From positions 1-22,638 of the forward strand of contig JBDLJJ010000037.1 of the NCBI GenBank assembly GCA_039714435.1: a stretch of DNA of 22,638 bases. Reading direction: 5' to 3'. The notes under the pieces are model-generated. The model was not told where the DNA came from. It did no database searches and saw only the letters and a program-made list of their open reading frames with translations. Both the position numbers and the translations under genes were made by a program. Of the stretch, positions 16,506-22,638 are shown piece by piece (positions within the stretch are counted from its first letter, which is position 1; every line of letters begins with the position of its first letter). This DNA comes from JAZDDE01 sp039714435. Lineage in GTDB: Bacteria > Gemmatimonadota > Gemmatimonadetes > Palauibacterales > Palauibacteraceae.

Positions 16506-17219
16506 CTATCCGGCGTCCGGACGAGGCGAGGCGCCGGCCCCGAGAACCCTGAGTGCCGCGCAGGCGGCACCGTAGCCGTTGTCGATATTGACGGACACCA
16601 GGCCGGGCGCACAACTGGACAGCACCGCCTTGAGAGCCGTCCGCCCGCCCTCCGCCGTGCCATACCCGGTCGAAGTGGGAACGGCGACCACGAAGGCGGG
16701 GATAAGTCCGGCCAGTACGGTCGGTAGCGCCGCATCCATCCCGGCTACCGCGATAGCCACCGGATAGCCGCGAATGTGATCGATCCGATCCAGCAGGCGA
16801 GACAGGCCAGCCACGCCGACATCGTACAACTCCGTGGCACGGACTCCGTAATAGTACAGGGTTCTCACGGCTTCCCGGCAGACCGCGATGTCCGACGTTC
16901 CCCCGGACACGACGACAACGCGCTCATGGCCTTCAGGTGCGGCGACATCTCCGAAGTAAGCGGTGCGCGAGAGTTCGTCGTAGTCCAACTGCTCACCGAA
17001 GACAGCCGCCAGCCGGCCGGCTCGATCTGCTTCGAGCCGTGTCAGAAGCAGGGACGCTCCCCTCTGCTGCGCGTCATCCACGATAGAGTGCACCTGGCTC
17101 TCCGTCTTGGGCTCGCACAGGATCGCTTCATCAAATCCGAGCCGCTCGGCGCGACCCTCGTCCGCCCTGAAATGAGATCCCAACGAGAATTCTTCAAACC
17201 GCTTCGAACTGGGGGCCAC
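16506..17219 (-). CDS. larB: LarB, pyridinium-3,5-biscarboxylic acid mononucleotide synthase
   Basis: LarB carries out the first step in nickel-pincer cofactor (NPN) synthesis: it carboxylates C5 of the pyridinium ring of nicotinic acid adenine dinucleotide and releases AMP. The 237-residue protein has the PurE-like Rossmann fold in its C-terminal half, with SGGTSD (105-110), GMDAALP (160-166), PTSTGYG (181-187) and NIDNGYGAA (211-219), all characteristic of LarB. The N-terminal third (about 8-90, DYDELSRTAYFG) is the family's extension. Length is normal. Start is GTG, whose first base falls inside the larE stop codon, so translation is coupled. It lies downstream of larC and larE in the order C-E-B. 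Confidence 0.95.
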   Translation of the reverse strand: MAPSSKRFEEFSLGSHFRADEGRAERLGFDEAILCEPKTESQVHSIVDDAQQRGASLLLTRLEADRAGRLAAVFGEQLDYDELSRTAYFGDVAAPEGHERVVVVSGGTSDIAVCREAVRTLYYYGVRATELYDVGVAGLSRLLDRIDHIRGYPVAIAVAGMDAALPTVLAGLIPAFVVAVPTSTGYGTAEGGRTALKAVLSSCAPGLVSVNIDNGYGAACAALRVLGAGASPRPDAG

Positions 17220-18052
17220 TAGATTCCCGATTCCGCGCGTAGAAAAGCGCTCCCCTGCCGGTACGGAGCGAACCTCACCGATGGCGAGCCCCGTTTTTCA
17301 CCAATCCCCCATTCACCTGCCATAGCCGCCACTTCCCTCTCGAGCGCCGCGCGGGACTCGGAACCAAGTCGCAGCAGCGACGCCGCATCCAGCTCTATCT
17401 CGATTCCGTCCGCCCGAACCCGGCAGCGAACGACAGAAGCCGCCGTGGCATCCTGGATCCTTAGCTCAACCCGATTGATAAATGCCAGACTGTCTGCCTC
17501 GATCCGTATACCCGTTTCGATGCGGCTAGACAGGCACGGCGCCGCCGGAAGATCAGCCAGATCGTCCAATTCCAGCGCTCGAGCGATGGCTCGTACGCCG
17601 CTCTTGTCTATTCCCGCCTCTACATAAGGGTGCCGCACTTCGTGTTGGCGGGCGGCTTCCAGACCAGGCCGGAAGTCCTCCAAATCGACCATGTTTGTGC
17701 CGGAGAGGATTACCGCCGCTGTCTCGCCCCTAATCGCCGTGTACAGGCTGTGCTTGCAGTAGAAGCAGCGGTCAACAGGGTTAGCTCGATAGCGCTGGTC
17801 CTCGAATTCTCCAGCATCAAGCAAAGCGAGAGACCAATTCTCGGCTTCGGCGTATCGCCGGACGCGTTCAGTGGCCTGGGGAGGAACCGCCGGAGAAACA
17901 GCGTGGATCATCCGCGCCCGGCGCCCCAGCACCCGGCCCGCGATGACAGCCAGAGTCATGCTGTCGACACCCCCGCTTACCGCCACGGCGGCGTCTTCAA
18001 GGCCCACGATCAGCTGTTTGAGCCGAGCGATAGCCAGCCGCGTTTCACGCAT
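17219..18052 (-). CDS. larE: LarE, ATP-dependent sulfur transferase with three conserved cysteines
   Basis: LarE activates the carboxylates of the LarB product by adenylation and replaces their oxygen with sulfur. The PP-loop SGGVDS lies at 26-31 of a 277-residue protein. Cysteines C96 and C99 (RCFYCK) and C173 (APCLSSR) form the set described for iron-sulfur-type LarE; the Lactiplantibacillus enzyme keeps only the equivalent of the last one and sacrifices its sulfur. So this enzyme is expected to be catalytic with a [4Fe-4S] cluster. I chose the ATG at 18052 (GGGAAG eight bases upstream) over a GTG at 18109, because the latter overlaps larC by 65 bases and adds nothing conserved. The stop TAG shares bases with the larB GTG. 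Confidence 0.95.
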   Translation of the reverse strand: MRETRLAIARLKQLIVGLEDAAVAVSGGVDSMTLAVIAGRVLGRRARMIHAVSPAVPPQATERVRRYAEAENWSLALLDAGEFEDQRYRANPVDRCFYCKHSLYTAIRGETAAVILSGTNMVDLEDFRPGLEAARQHEVRHPYVEAGIDKSGVRAIARALELDDLADLPAAPCLSSRIETGIRIEADSLAFINRVELRIQDATAASVVRCRVRADGIEIELDAASLLRLGSESRAALEREVAAMAGEWGIGEKRGSPSVRFAPYRQGSAFLRAESGI

Positions 18053-19226
18053 CCGGTGCACTTCCCTGCTCGACCTGGCGGCGGAGAGCCTCCCGGCCAG
18101 CGCGGTCACGATCGCCCGCCGCCAGATCGTCCATCTCCGCTTTCTCCGTCGTTGCCGCGTCCGGGCGCCGCGCCCTCTTTACGCGCACCCGCACACCATC
18201 CGCTTCCGCGCTGCGCATATCCCGCTCCAGCACCGCTCGCGACACCGTGTACCAGCGAACCCCCAGAGTGGTCGTCTCAGAGAAACAGTTTCGTAGAACG
18301 CGGCTGAGGCCGGATGGCTCGGCTATTATCCGCACGTGAAAGCCGAGGCGACCTTTCTTTCCGAACACGGGGGACTGCAGAATGTCCAGCACTCCGCTTT
18401 GGGCGCGGAGACGATCCAGCGCCACCGCTAGATCTTCGGGCGTTTGATCGTCAAGCTCGAACTCGCAGACGGCCACCCGGTCCGCAGCCGCGCCGGCCCC
18501 GGCCTGTTCGAAGGCCAGAACCCGCAGCACATTGGATACTCCATTGAGTGTCCGGCTCCCGAAGCCCATTCCGGTCGCCGTGAGCCTACCGAACTCCCCA
18601 AGTGCCGAAAAATCAGGATCGATATGCCTGAGGATGGCGGCGCCCGTGGGAGTGACTCGCTCCCCTTCTACACCGTCCTGCAGGCACGGAAAGCCCTCGA
18701 GAAGAAGCGCAGTAGCCGGCGCGGGCACGGGGAGCGGTCCGTGTGACGACTGAACTCTTCCGGATCCGAGCGGAAGAGGTCCACAGGACCAACCGGCCGG
18801 GCTGAGTGCTTCAATCAACCAGGCCGCGGTTAAAATATCCGTGATCGAGTCCCAGGCACCTACCTCGTGAAACGTCACGTCATCCGGCTCGGCGCCGTGC
18901 ACACTACCCTCCGCCTGCGCCAGAAGCTCGAACATCGCTACCGACCGCTCCCGCACACGCGCGTCGCATTCGAGATCGTCCAGAAACGTCCGAATCTCGG
19001 CGAAGCTTCTGTGGGGATGCTTTTCCTCCGCGCCTATCACCTGGAAGCGCGAGCCGGTAAGCCCGTGGTCCCCGTGCGATTCGACCCGGATCGTGGCCAG
19101 CCGCGAAATGGCCGTTTCCGCCAGGGAGGCCTCGAGTTCGGCCACCAAGTCTGGAAACGCGTCCAGGAGCGCGGCCGCGAACATGTCGCCAGCGATTCCC
19201 CCCAGGGGGTCGAGATGCAGGTGCAT
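18045..19226 (-). CDS. larC: LarC, nickel-pincer cofactor nickel insertase
   Basis: LarC performs the CTP-dependent insertion of nickel into the sulfur-loaded pyridinium nucleotide, finishing the NPN cofactor used by LarA-type racemases and epimerases. The 393-residue protein begins with the family hallmark GGIAGDM (9-15), then FHEVGAWDSITDI (119-131) and TGMGFGSRTLNG-type and LRVLAFE segments, with a C-terminal half containing ELDDQTPEDLA and GRLGFHVRIIA. Some Firmicutes encode LarC in two frames joined by programmed frameshifting; here the reading frame is continuous. The tail is unusually long and charged (SAEADGVRVRVKRARRPD followed by Ala/Glu/Arg-rich sequence). It is the first gene of the group and overlaps larE by eight bases. 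Confidence 0.94.
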   Translation of the reverse strand: MHLHLDPLGGIAGDMFAAALLDAFPDLVAELEASLAETAISRLATIRVESHGDHGLTGSRFQVIGAEEKHPHRSFAEIRTFLDDLECDARVRERSVAMFELLAQAEGSVHGAEPDDVTFHEVGAWDSITDILTAAWLIEALSPAGWSCGPLPLGSGRVQSSHGPLPVPAPATALLLEGFPCLQDGVEGERVTPTGAAILRHIDPDFSALGEFGRLTATGMGFGSRTLNGVSNVLRVLAFEQAGAGAAADRVAVCEFELDDQTPEDLAVALDRLRAQSGVLDILQSPVFGKKGRLGFHVRIIAEPSGLSRVLRNCFSETTTLGVRWYTVSRAVLERDMRSAEADGVRVRVKRARRPDAATTEKAEMDDLAAGDRDRAGREALRRQVEQGSAPDA

Positions 19227-19238
19227 GATCTCATTCTA

Positions 19239-19254
19239 TGCGGCCCTGGCCGCA
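19239..19254. repeat. Hairpin in the larC leader
   Basis: TGCGGCC and GGCCGCA are separated by two bases and end 12 bases before the larC ATG. In mRNA this would be a stable GC-rich stem just upstream of the ribosome site, which is otherwise weak. It could tune larC translation or be chance in GC-rich DNA. The rest of the 137-base gap up to 19363 shows no gene and no confident promoter. Confidence 0.35.
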
Positions 19255-19363
19255 GGCGCTCCCTGGTTTGCTCCGACTGGTCACCCGGAGGCCCTGAACC
19301 TCACGGACAAGGCAAGGCCTTACTCGAATAGTCTCGCGAGTGCGGCGGGCCTTCTACTGATTG

Positions 19364-21262
19364 TCATGACCAAAACATGATGCCGATAGCGCCGAACTTC
19401 ATCAGGTAGATCGCCATTACGAGGTGGACGACGGAGGAGCCGGCCGAATACCAATAATTCGCTCGGTTCATCGGCGTTCGACGTTCTCGATAGACCGTGA
19501 TGACAGCCAGGAGTGAAAAAACAGCGAAAGCGATCGTTGTGAGCATTACACCGACGGAAAGGCCGGTTGGCCTGCCCAGATACCCATGAAAGTCACTGGA
19601 CGCGAGTCTCATGAGAACAATCGTCAGTACGATAGACATGGTGGCGAGTAACGGCCATAAACGAACCCGAATCGTGGCACCGGCCGGTATCCTTCCAAGA
19701 AGTCTTCGGATAGACCAAACCAGGAAGTAGGCAACCGAGCTGAAGATGACCACGACCCATAACAACGATATGACAAGTAGCGGGTAGACGATCCAACTCG
19801 GCACCTTCCTTAGCACGAGATTGCCCCCCACGCCGTTCTTCCCGGCGATGTGTATCACGTCCCCTGCCAGCGGGTCAACAACTTTCGAAAGAGCTATCAG
19901 GCCGGTGTTTTTCGATCTGTAAAGTGAAGTTGAAACGGGATAGAAATAGTCCGGCCTGCCTCCCAACAACCCTGTTTGAGCCAAGGCATCGCCTTCAAAC
20001 CCGAATCTCTGAACATTCAGGGACTGAAACAGAACGGCTAACTTCTGCATGCGCGGGGCAATGGGAAGATATAGTCCAGCGATTTCGCGATGCTGATCGG
20101 TGACGGTTTGTTCGGGCTCGATCACTTTGTCCGGCAGGTTTCGCGTTTCGTAATCACGGATCAATCTTGAAAGTTTTCTAAACGCGAGGGGGTGTTTCGA
20201 GTTGATCATGATGGCGTGTCCAGCGTTTGCCTCGGGAAGATAGGCGAACTCGGCCATCGCACCATCAAAGCCGCCATTGTGCTCACGGTAAACCCATTGC
20301 TTGTGAATCGACGAGTAGTTGTTTGGGCCATATCCAAGCTCCTGCCCGGCTTTTGCACCGCTGGTCGATTCAACCCTTTCCATGCGGTCAACGGAGATTT
20401 CTGAAATAATCGCGTTTCCGTTTACCTTGCCGCGATCAAGGAAGAACTGGATCAGTTGAGCCATGTCATGCGGCGAGGCGTTGATTGAACCGGCCGGCCG
20501 CATAATAAGATGCGAATAATCGAGAGGCCTATCGCCCCTCTCATACAGAGTCGCCCCTCTCCTTTCAAAAGCAGCAGACAAGAAAAAAGTGGCGCTCGTC
20601 ATGCCCAGGGGATCGAAGAAATTCTCCTGAACGTAATCTTCGAAAATCCGCCCGGATATTTTCTCAACGATGTATGCGGCTACTGAGGGCCCCGAGTTGC
20701 TGTACGAGAATCTGGTTCCCGGCTGCCAGCGGGACTGCCTGGAGTGCGGATGAAAATCCAGGCCTTCTCTCAGCGTTGCTGGCGTCGGATCGTTATGGGC
20801 GAGTTCAGGATAATGCGTCTCGTCCCAGCCCGTTGTGTGTTCCAACAGATGAACCACTCGAATCGGATTGCCTGCTTCCCAGCGGTTCTTGAAGGCTATC
20901 TCCGGCGCTAGATCGGCCAGTTTGTCGCTCAGGTTCAGCTTGCCTTCTTCGACCAGTTTCAGGACGGATAGGGCGACAAATATTTTTGAGGTGGAAGCGA
21001 TACGAAAAAGCGTGTTTTCGTCGGCGTCTCTGTTCTGTTCGATATTTGCCTTGCCCAGAGCACCAATCCAAACAGGTCCGCTCTGATCGACCATCGCGAT
21101 CCCGACCGCAGGCACATCGTAGCGATCGATAATTTCAGCGACCGATTGCTTGAGTTCGTCAATACTAGCCGGAACGGATGCTTCCTCCTGAGCGAACATC
21201 GGAGCGCTTGTAAGGCATATGAGAAGAAAGCTGCTGATAACAAGAAATCTATTTTTCTTCAT
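19364..21262 (-). CDS. Beta-lactamase/PBP-like serine hydrolase with four C-terminal membrane helices
   Basis: This 632-residue exported enzyme belongs to the class C beta-lactamase / D-aminopeptidase superfamily. A signal peptide (about 1-24, MFA-QEE) is followed by the catalytic domain: S90-T-S-K93 (nucleophile), Y187-S-N189, and H328-N-G-G331 in the KTG position. A middle domain (about 385-485) resembles the C-terminal beta domain of these enzymes. Four membrane helices (about 489-515, 536-553, 568-591, 604-625) tether it, which few relatives have. Substrate is unknown: peptide, ester or muropeptide are all possible. I chose the ATG at 21262 because it starts the signal peptide and lies seven bases after the MarR–GNAT stop; a 74-residue extension would run inside that gene. 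GC is lower than in the neighbouring lar genes (29/60 in the row at 20581). Confidence 0.9.
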   Translation of the reverse strand: MKKNRFLVISSFLLICLTSAPMFAQEEASVPASIDELKQSVAEIIDRYDVPAVGIAMVDQSGPVWIGALGKANIEQNRDADENTLFRIASTSKIFVALSVLKLVEEGKLNLSDKLADLAPEIAFKNRWEAGNPIRVVHLLEHTTGWDETHYPELAHNDPTPATLREGLDFHPHSRQSRWQPGTRFSYSNSGPSVAAYIVEKISGRIFEDYVQENFFDPLGMTSATFFLSAAFERRGATLYERGDRPLDYSHLIMRPAGSINASPHDMAQLIQFFLDRGKVNGNAIISEISVDRMERVESTSGAKAGQELGYGPNNYSSIHKQWVYREHNGGFDGAMAEFAYLPEANAGHAIMINSKHPLAFRKLSRLIRDYETRNLPDKVIEPEQTVTDQHREIAGLYLPIAPRMQKLAVLFQSLNVQRFGFEGDALAQTGLLGGRPDYFYPVSTSLYRSKNTGLIALSKVVDPLAGDVIHIAGKNGVGGNLVLRKVPSWIVYPLLVISLLWVVVIFSSVAYFLVWSIRRLLGRIPAGATIRVRLWPLLATMSIVLTIVLMRLASSDFHGYLGRPTGLSVGVMLTTIAFAVFSLLAVITVYRERRTPMNRANYWYSAGSSVVHLVMAIYLMKFGAIGIMFWS

Positions 21263-21269
21263 ACTCTTT

Positions 21270-22169
21270 TCAGTTTGACTTTCGAGTAGCAAGGTTCTTC
21301 TCGAACCAGTGGTCGGCATACGGATCATCATTGAACGCGCCAACTTCCTGATAGCCGTTTCGGCGGTAGAGTTTCCTGGCCTCATCGAGGTTCTTGTTCG
21401 TTTCGAGGCGCAGCAGGCCGAAGCCCAGCTTGGCAGCTTCATTCTCGAGCTGCTGAAGCAAACGCCTCCCGATGCCAATGCCACGGACTGCTGGCGACAC
21501 CCACATTCGCTTGATCGATCCGACCCCGGGGGAAAGGCCTTTGACGGCGCCGCAGCCGACCGGTCGACCGTCCAGGCGCGCTACCAGGAACGCACCCCGG
21601 GGAGGCTTCAGGTCTCGACTGTCAGCCGTTATCGACTTTGTGGCATCGAAGCCCTCTTCGAAGCGTTCTTCCAGTTCTGCGCAGTACCGCGCGAGGCACC
21701 ATCTGGCTTCATAGCCGGACGGATCTTCTACCGTGATCCTGGTGAAGGAGAGATCGAGAAGCCTCTCGACCTCGGACATCGCTTCGACGATTCGCTCCCG
21801 TTCCGGCCCGCTTAGGGGGTCGAGCATCGACTGCGCGAATTGATCACCGCGCCGATTCAACTCGGCGAGCTCCTTCTCTCCGTCCCGCGTTAGGCACGCT
21901 TGACGAACTCGTCGATCCGACTCGAGAGCGGTGACCGCTACCAGGCCCTGCTTCTCGAGGGAGCGCAGGAGTCGGCTGAGATGGCCGGAATCGAGCTCGA
22001 GACGAGCGCGTAGCTCCCGAACGTCTGTGCCCTGCCGACCGATCTCGAAGATCAGCCTGGCTTCCCCGAGGGGTCTGTCCCTGCCGAGGAAACGGTCCGT
22101 AAAGCCACCGACGCGGAGAGTGACGGCGCGACTGAAGCTGCGCACGGTGGGAATGGCTTCGTTGTTCAT
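21270..22169 (-). CDS. MarR-type regulator fused to GNAT acetyltransferase
   Basis: This 299-residue protein joins a MarR winged helix (about 20-135; LRARLELDSGHLSRLLRSLE is the recognition region, ESDRRVRQACLT the wing) to a GNAT N-acetyltransferase (about 150-295). The GNAT part shows the acetyl-CoA loop VSPAVRGIGIGRRLL and the end motif ARKLYRRNGYQEVG. Such fusions are a known bacterial architecture, but the acetyl acceptor is rarely known. It is the first gene of a two-gene unit with the serine hydrolase, seven bases apart. The ATG has no Shine-Dalgarno; a promoter places the transcript start close to the ATG, so a leaderless message is likely. A 7-bp-arm palindrome lies two bases before the ATG and should be its own operator. 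Confidence 0.92.
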   Translation of the reverse strand: MNNEAIPTVRSFSRAVTLRVGGFTDRFLGRDRPLGEARLIFEIGRQGTDVRELRARLELDSGHLSRLLRSLEKQGLVAVTALESDRRVRQACLTRDGEKELAELNRRGDQFAQSMLDPLSGPERERIVEAMSEVERLLDLSFTRITVEDPSGYEARWCLARYCAELEERFEEGFDATKSITADSRDLKPPRGAFLVARLDGRPVGCGAVKGLSPGVGSIKRMWVSPAVRGIGIGRRLLQQLENEAAKLGFGLLRLETNKNLDEARKLYRRNGYQEVGAFNDDPYADHWFEKNLATRKSN

Positions 22170-22171
22170 TG

Positions 22172-22187
22172 TCTGACTTTAGTCAGA
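22172..22187. promoter_or_regulatory. MarR-type operator palindrome TCTGACTTTAGTCAGA
   Basis: Seven-base arms TCTGACT/AGTCAGA flank a 2-base centre. The site contains the -10 of the MarR–GNAT promoter and ends two bases upstream of the ATG, so bound protein would block RNA polymerase. Size and symmetry fit MarR dimers. Confidence 0.7.
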
Positions 22188-22204
22188 GAATCTACGTCTG
22201 TCAA
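22176..22204 (-). promoter_or_regulatory. Sigma70-type promoter of MarR–GNAT / serine hydrolase unit
   Basis: On the minus strand, a perfect -35 TTGACA (22199-22204) is separated by exactly 17 bases from TAAAGT (22176-22181). The next six bases, CAGACA, lead straight into the ATG at 22169, so the expected transcript start is at or next to the initiation codon. Confidence 0.7.
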
Positions 22205-22234
22205 AGGCGGGGTCAGGGTTCACGACCTAGGGCC

Positions 22235-22638
22235 TCAGCCGGAAACTGCTAGTCCAGCCCGTAACGCGCGGCCACCTATCGGGTAGACAAACGGTACCTG
22301 CCCGCCGGAAGCAGGATCAAAGGAGAGAAAACCGAGGCTGCTCGCCCGTCTATCGAACAGATTGTCGCCGGACAGGAAGATCGAGGCAGGGCCCAGGTTC
22401 CAGTCAGCTCGCATCCCGAACCTGTGATAGCCTTCAGTCTCATGTGAATTCTCGTCGTCGAGATACAGGCTGCCCGTGTGCCGGTGGGTGAGACTGAGCT
22501 GGAATGCTTCGGAAAGCGACAGATTGACCGCCGTGGCCAGAGCACGCCTTGGGATGTTCTTAAGCTCGTTTCCTTCCTGGTCGCCGCTGCGAAACACCAC
22601 GCGCATGAAGGTCGACGAGTGCTGGATGGATACCCACC
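22235..22638 (-). CDS. TonB-dependent receptor, C-terminal fragment (5' end outside window)
   Basis: The reading frame is open to the window edge on the minus strand, so only about the last 134 residues are present. Alternating beta-strand sequence, the late-barrel motif SGDNLFDRRA and the final strand ALRAGLAVSG ending just before the stop are typical of outer-membrane TonB-dependent receptors. The start given by an internal ATG at 22606 is not the true start, because the frame continues upstream without a stop. Substrate cannot be inferred. It is on the same strand as the MarR–GNAT gene and only 65 bases before it, but that gene has its own promoter. Confidence 0.82.
   Translation of the reverse strand, partial: WVSIQHSSTFMRVVFRSGDQEGNELKNIPRRALATAVNLSLSEAFQLSLTHRHTGSLYLDDENSHETEGYHRFGMRADWNLGPASIFLSGDNLFDRRASSLGFLSFDPASGGQVPFVYPIGGRALRAGLAVSG

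Noticed and set aside
16502..16735. 78-residue N-terminal extension of the MutS-family protein
   Set aside because: It lies wholly inside larB in another frame, is arginine/proline/tryptophan-rich, and the ATG at 16501 starts a normal protein sequence.
21263..21484. 74-residue N-terminal extension of the serine hydrolase
   Set aside because: It overlaps the MarR–GNAT gene; the ATG at 21262 begins a clear signal peptide.

Overview
The window looks like chromosomal DNA from a Gram-negative bacterium. It has a TonB-dependent receptor fragment, a lipobox lipoprotein, an ECF sigma / zinc-finger anti-sigma pair, and winged-helix–TPR and PEGA proteins. Most of it is GC-rich (44/60 in the row starting at 5461, 43/60 at 14101). 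The protein repertoire would suit Gemmatimonadota or a similar soil or marine phylum, but this is inference; there is no rRNA or other marker gene here. I found no tRNA, rRNA, CRISPR array, insertion sequence or integrase.

Layout. (1) 31-2399, minus: an NCS2 purine/pyrimidine permease and an M23 peptidase lipoprotein. (2) 2454-8498, plus: a promoter with a palindrome over its -10, then three genes for a membrane-bound winged-helix/TPR regulator, a large exported beta-propeller/FnIII/TPR protein and a membrane-anchored three-repeat PEGA protein. The last two overlap by ATGA. (3) 8500-13248, minus: a lower-GC module (27/60 in the row at 9361, 32/60 at 10201, 32/60 at 11281). It encodes an ECF sigma factor, an anti-sigma factor fused to TPRs and a cysteine-less thioredoxin-like domain, a 65-residue secreted Cys-containing peptide, a lipid- or membrane-anchored 6-bladed propeller and a ribbon-helix-helix protein. 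A 34-bp element (31/34 identical) occurs upstream of the sigma gene and again upstream of the ribbon-helix-helix gene. It reads as a -35/-10 pair with the same 17-bp spacer both times and is probably the sigma factor's own promoter. (4) 13423-14391, minus: a membrane diguanylate cyclase. (5) 14705-19226, minus: larC-larE-larB, making the nickel-pincer nucleotide cofactor, followed 4 nt later by a membrane-embedded MutS-family ATPase. (6) 19364-22204, minus: a MarR–GNAT fusion regulator with a self-overlapping operator and a predicted leaderless start, coupled to a serine beta-lactamase-like hydrolase with four C-terminal membrane helices. (7) 22235-22638, minus: the C-terminal end of a TonB-dependent receptor, cut by the window edge.

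The most promising candidate for an undescribed system is region 3. A sigma factor, a fused anti-sigma sensor, a small exported cysteine peptide and a propeller form one transcription unit, with a second copy of the same promoter in front of a DNA-binding protein. Region 2 may be a second transcription-plus-envelope module with a similar TPR/propeller theme, and region 5 links nickel-cofactor synthesis with an unusual membrane MutS.
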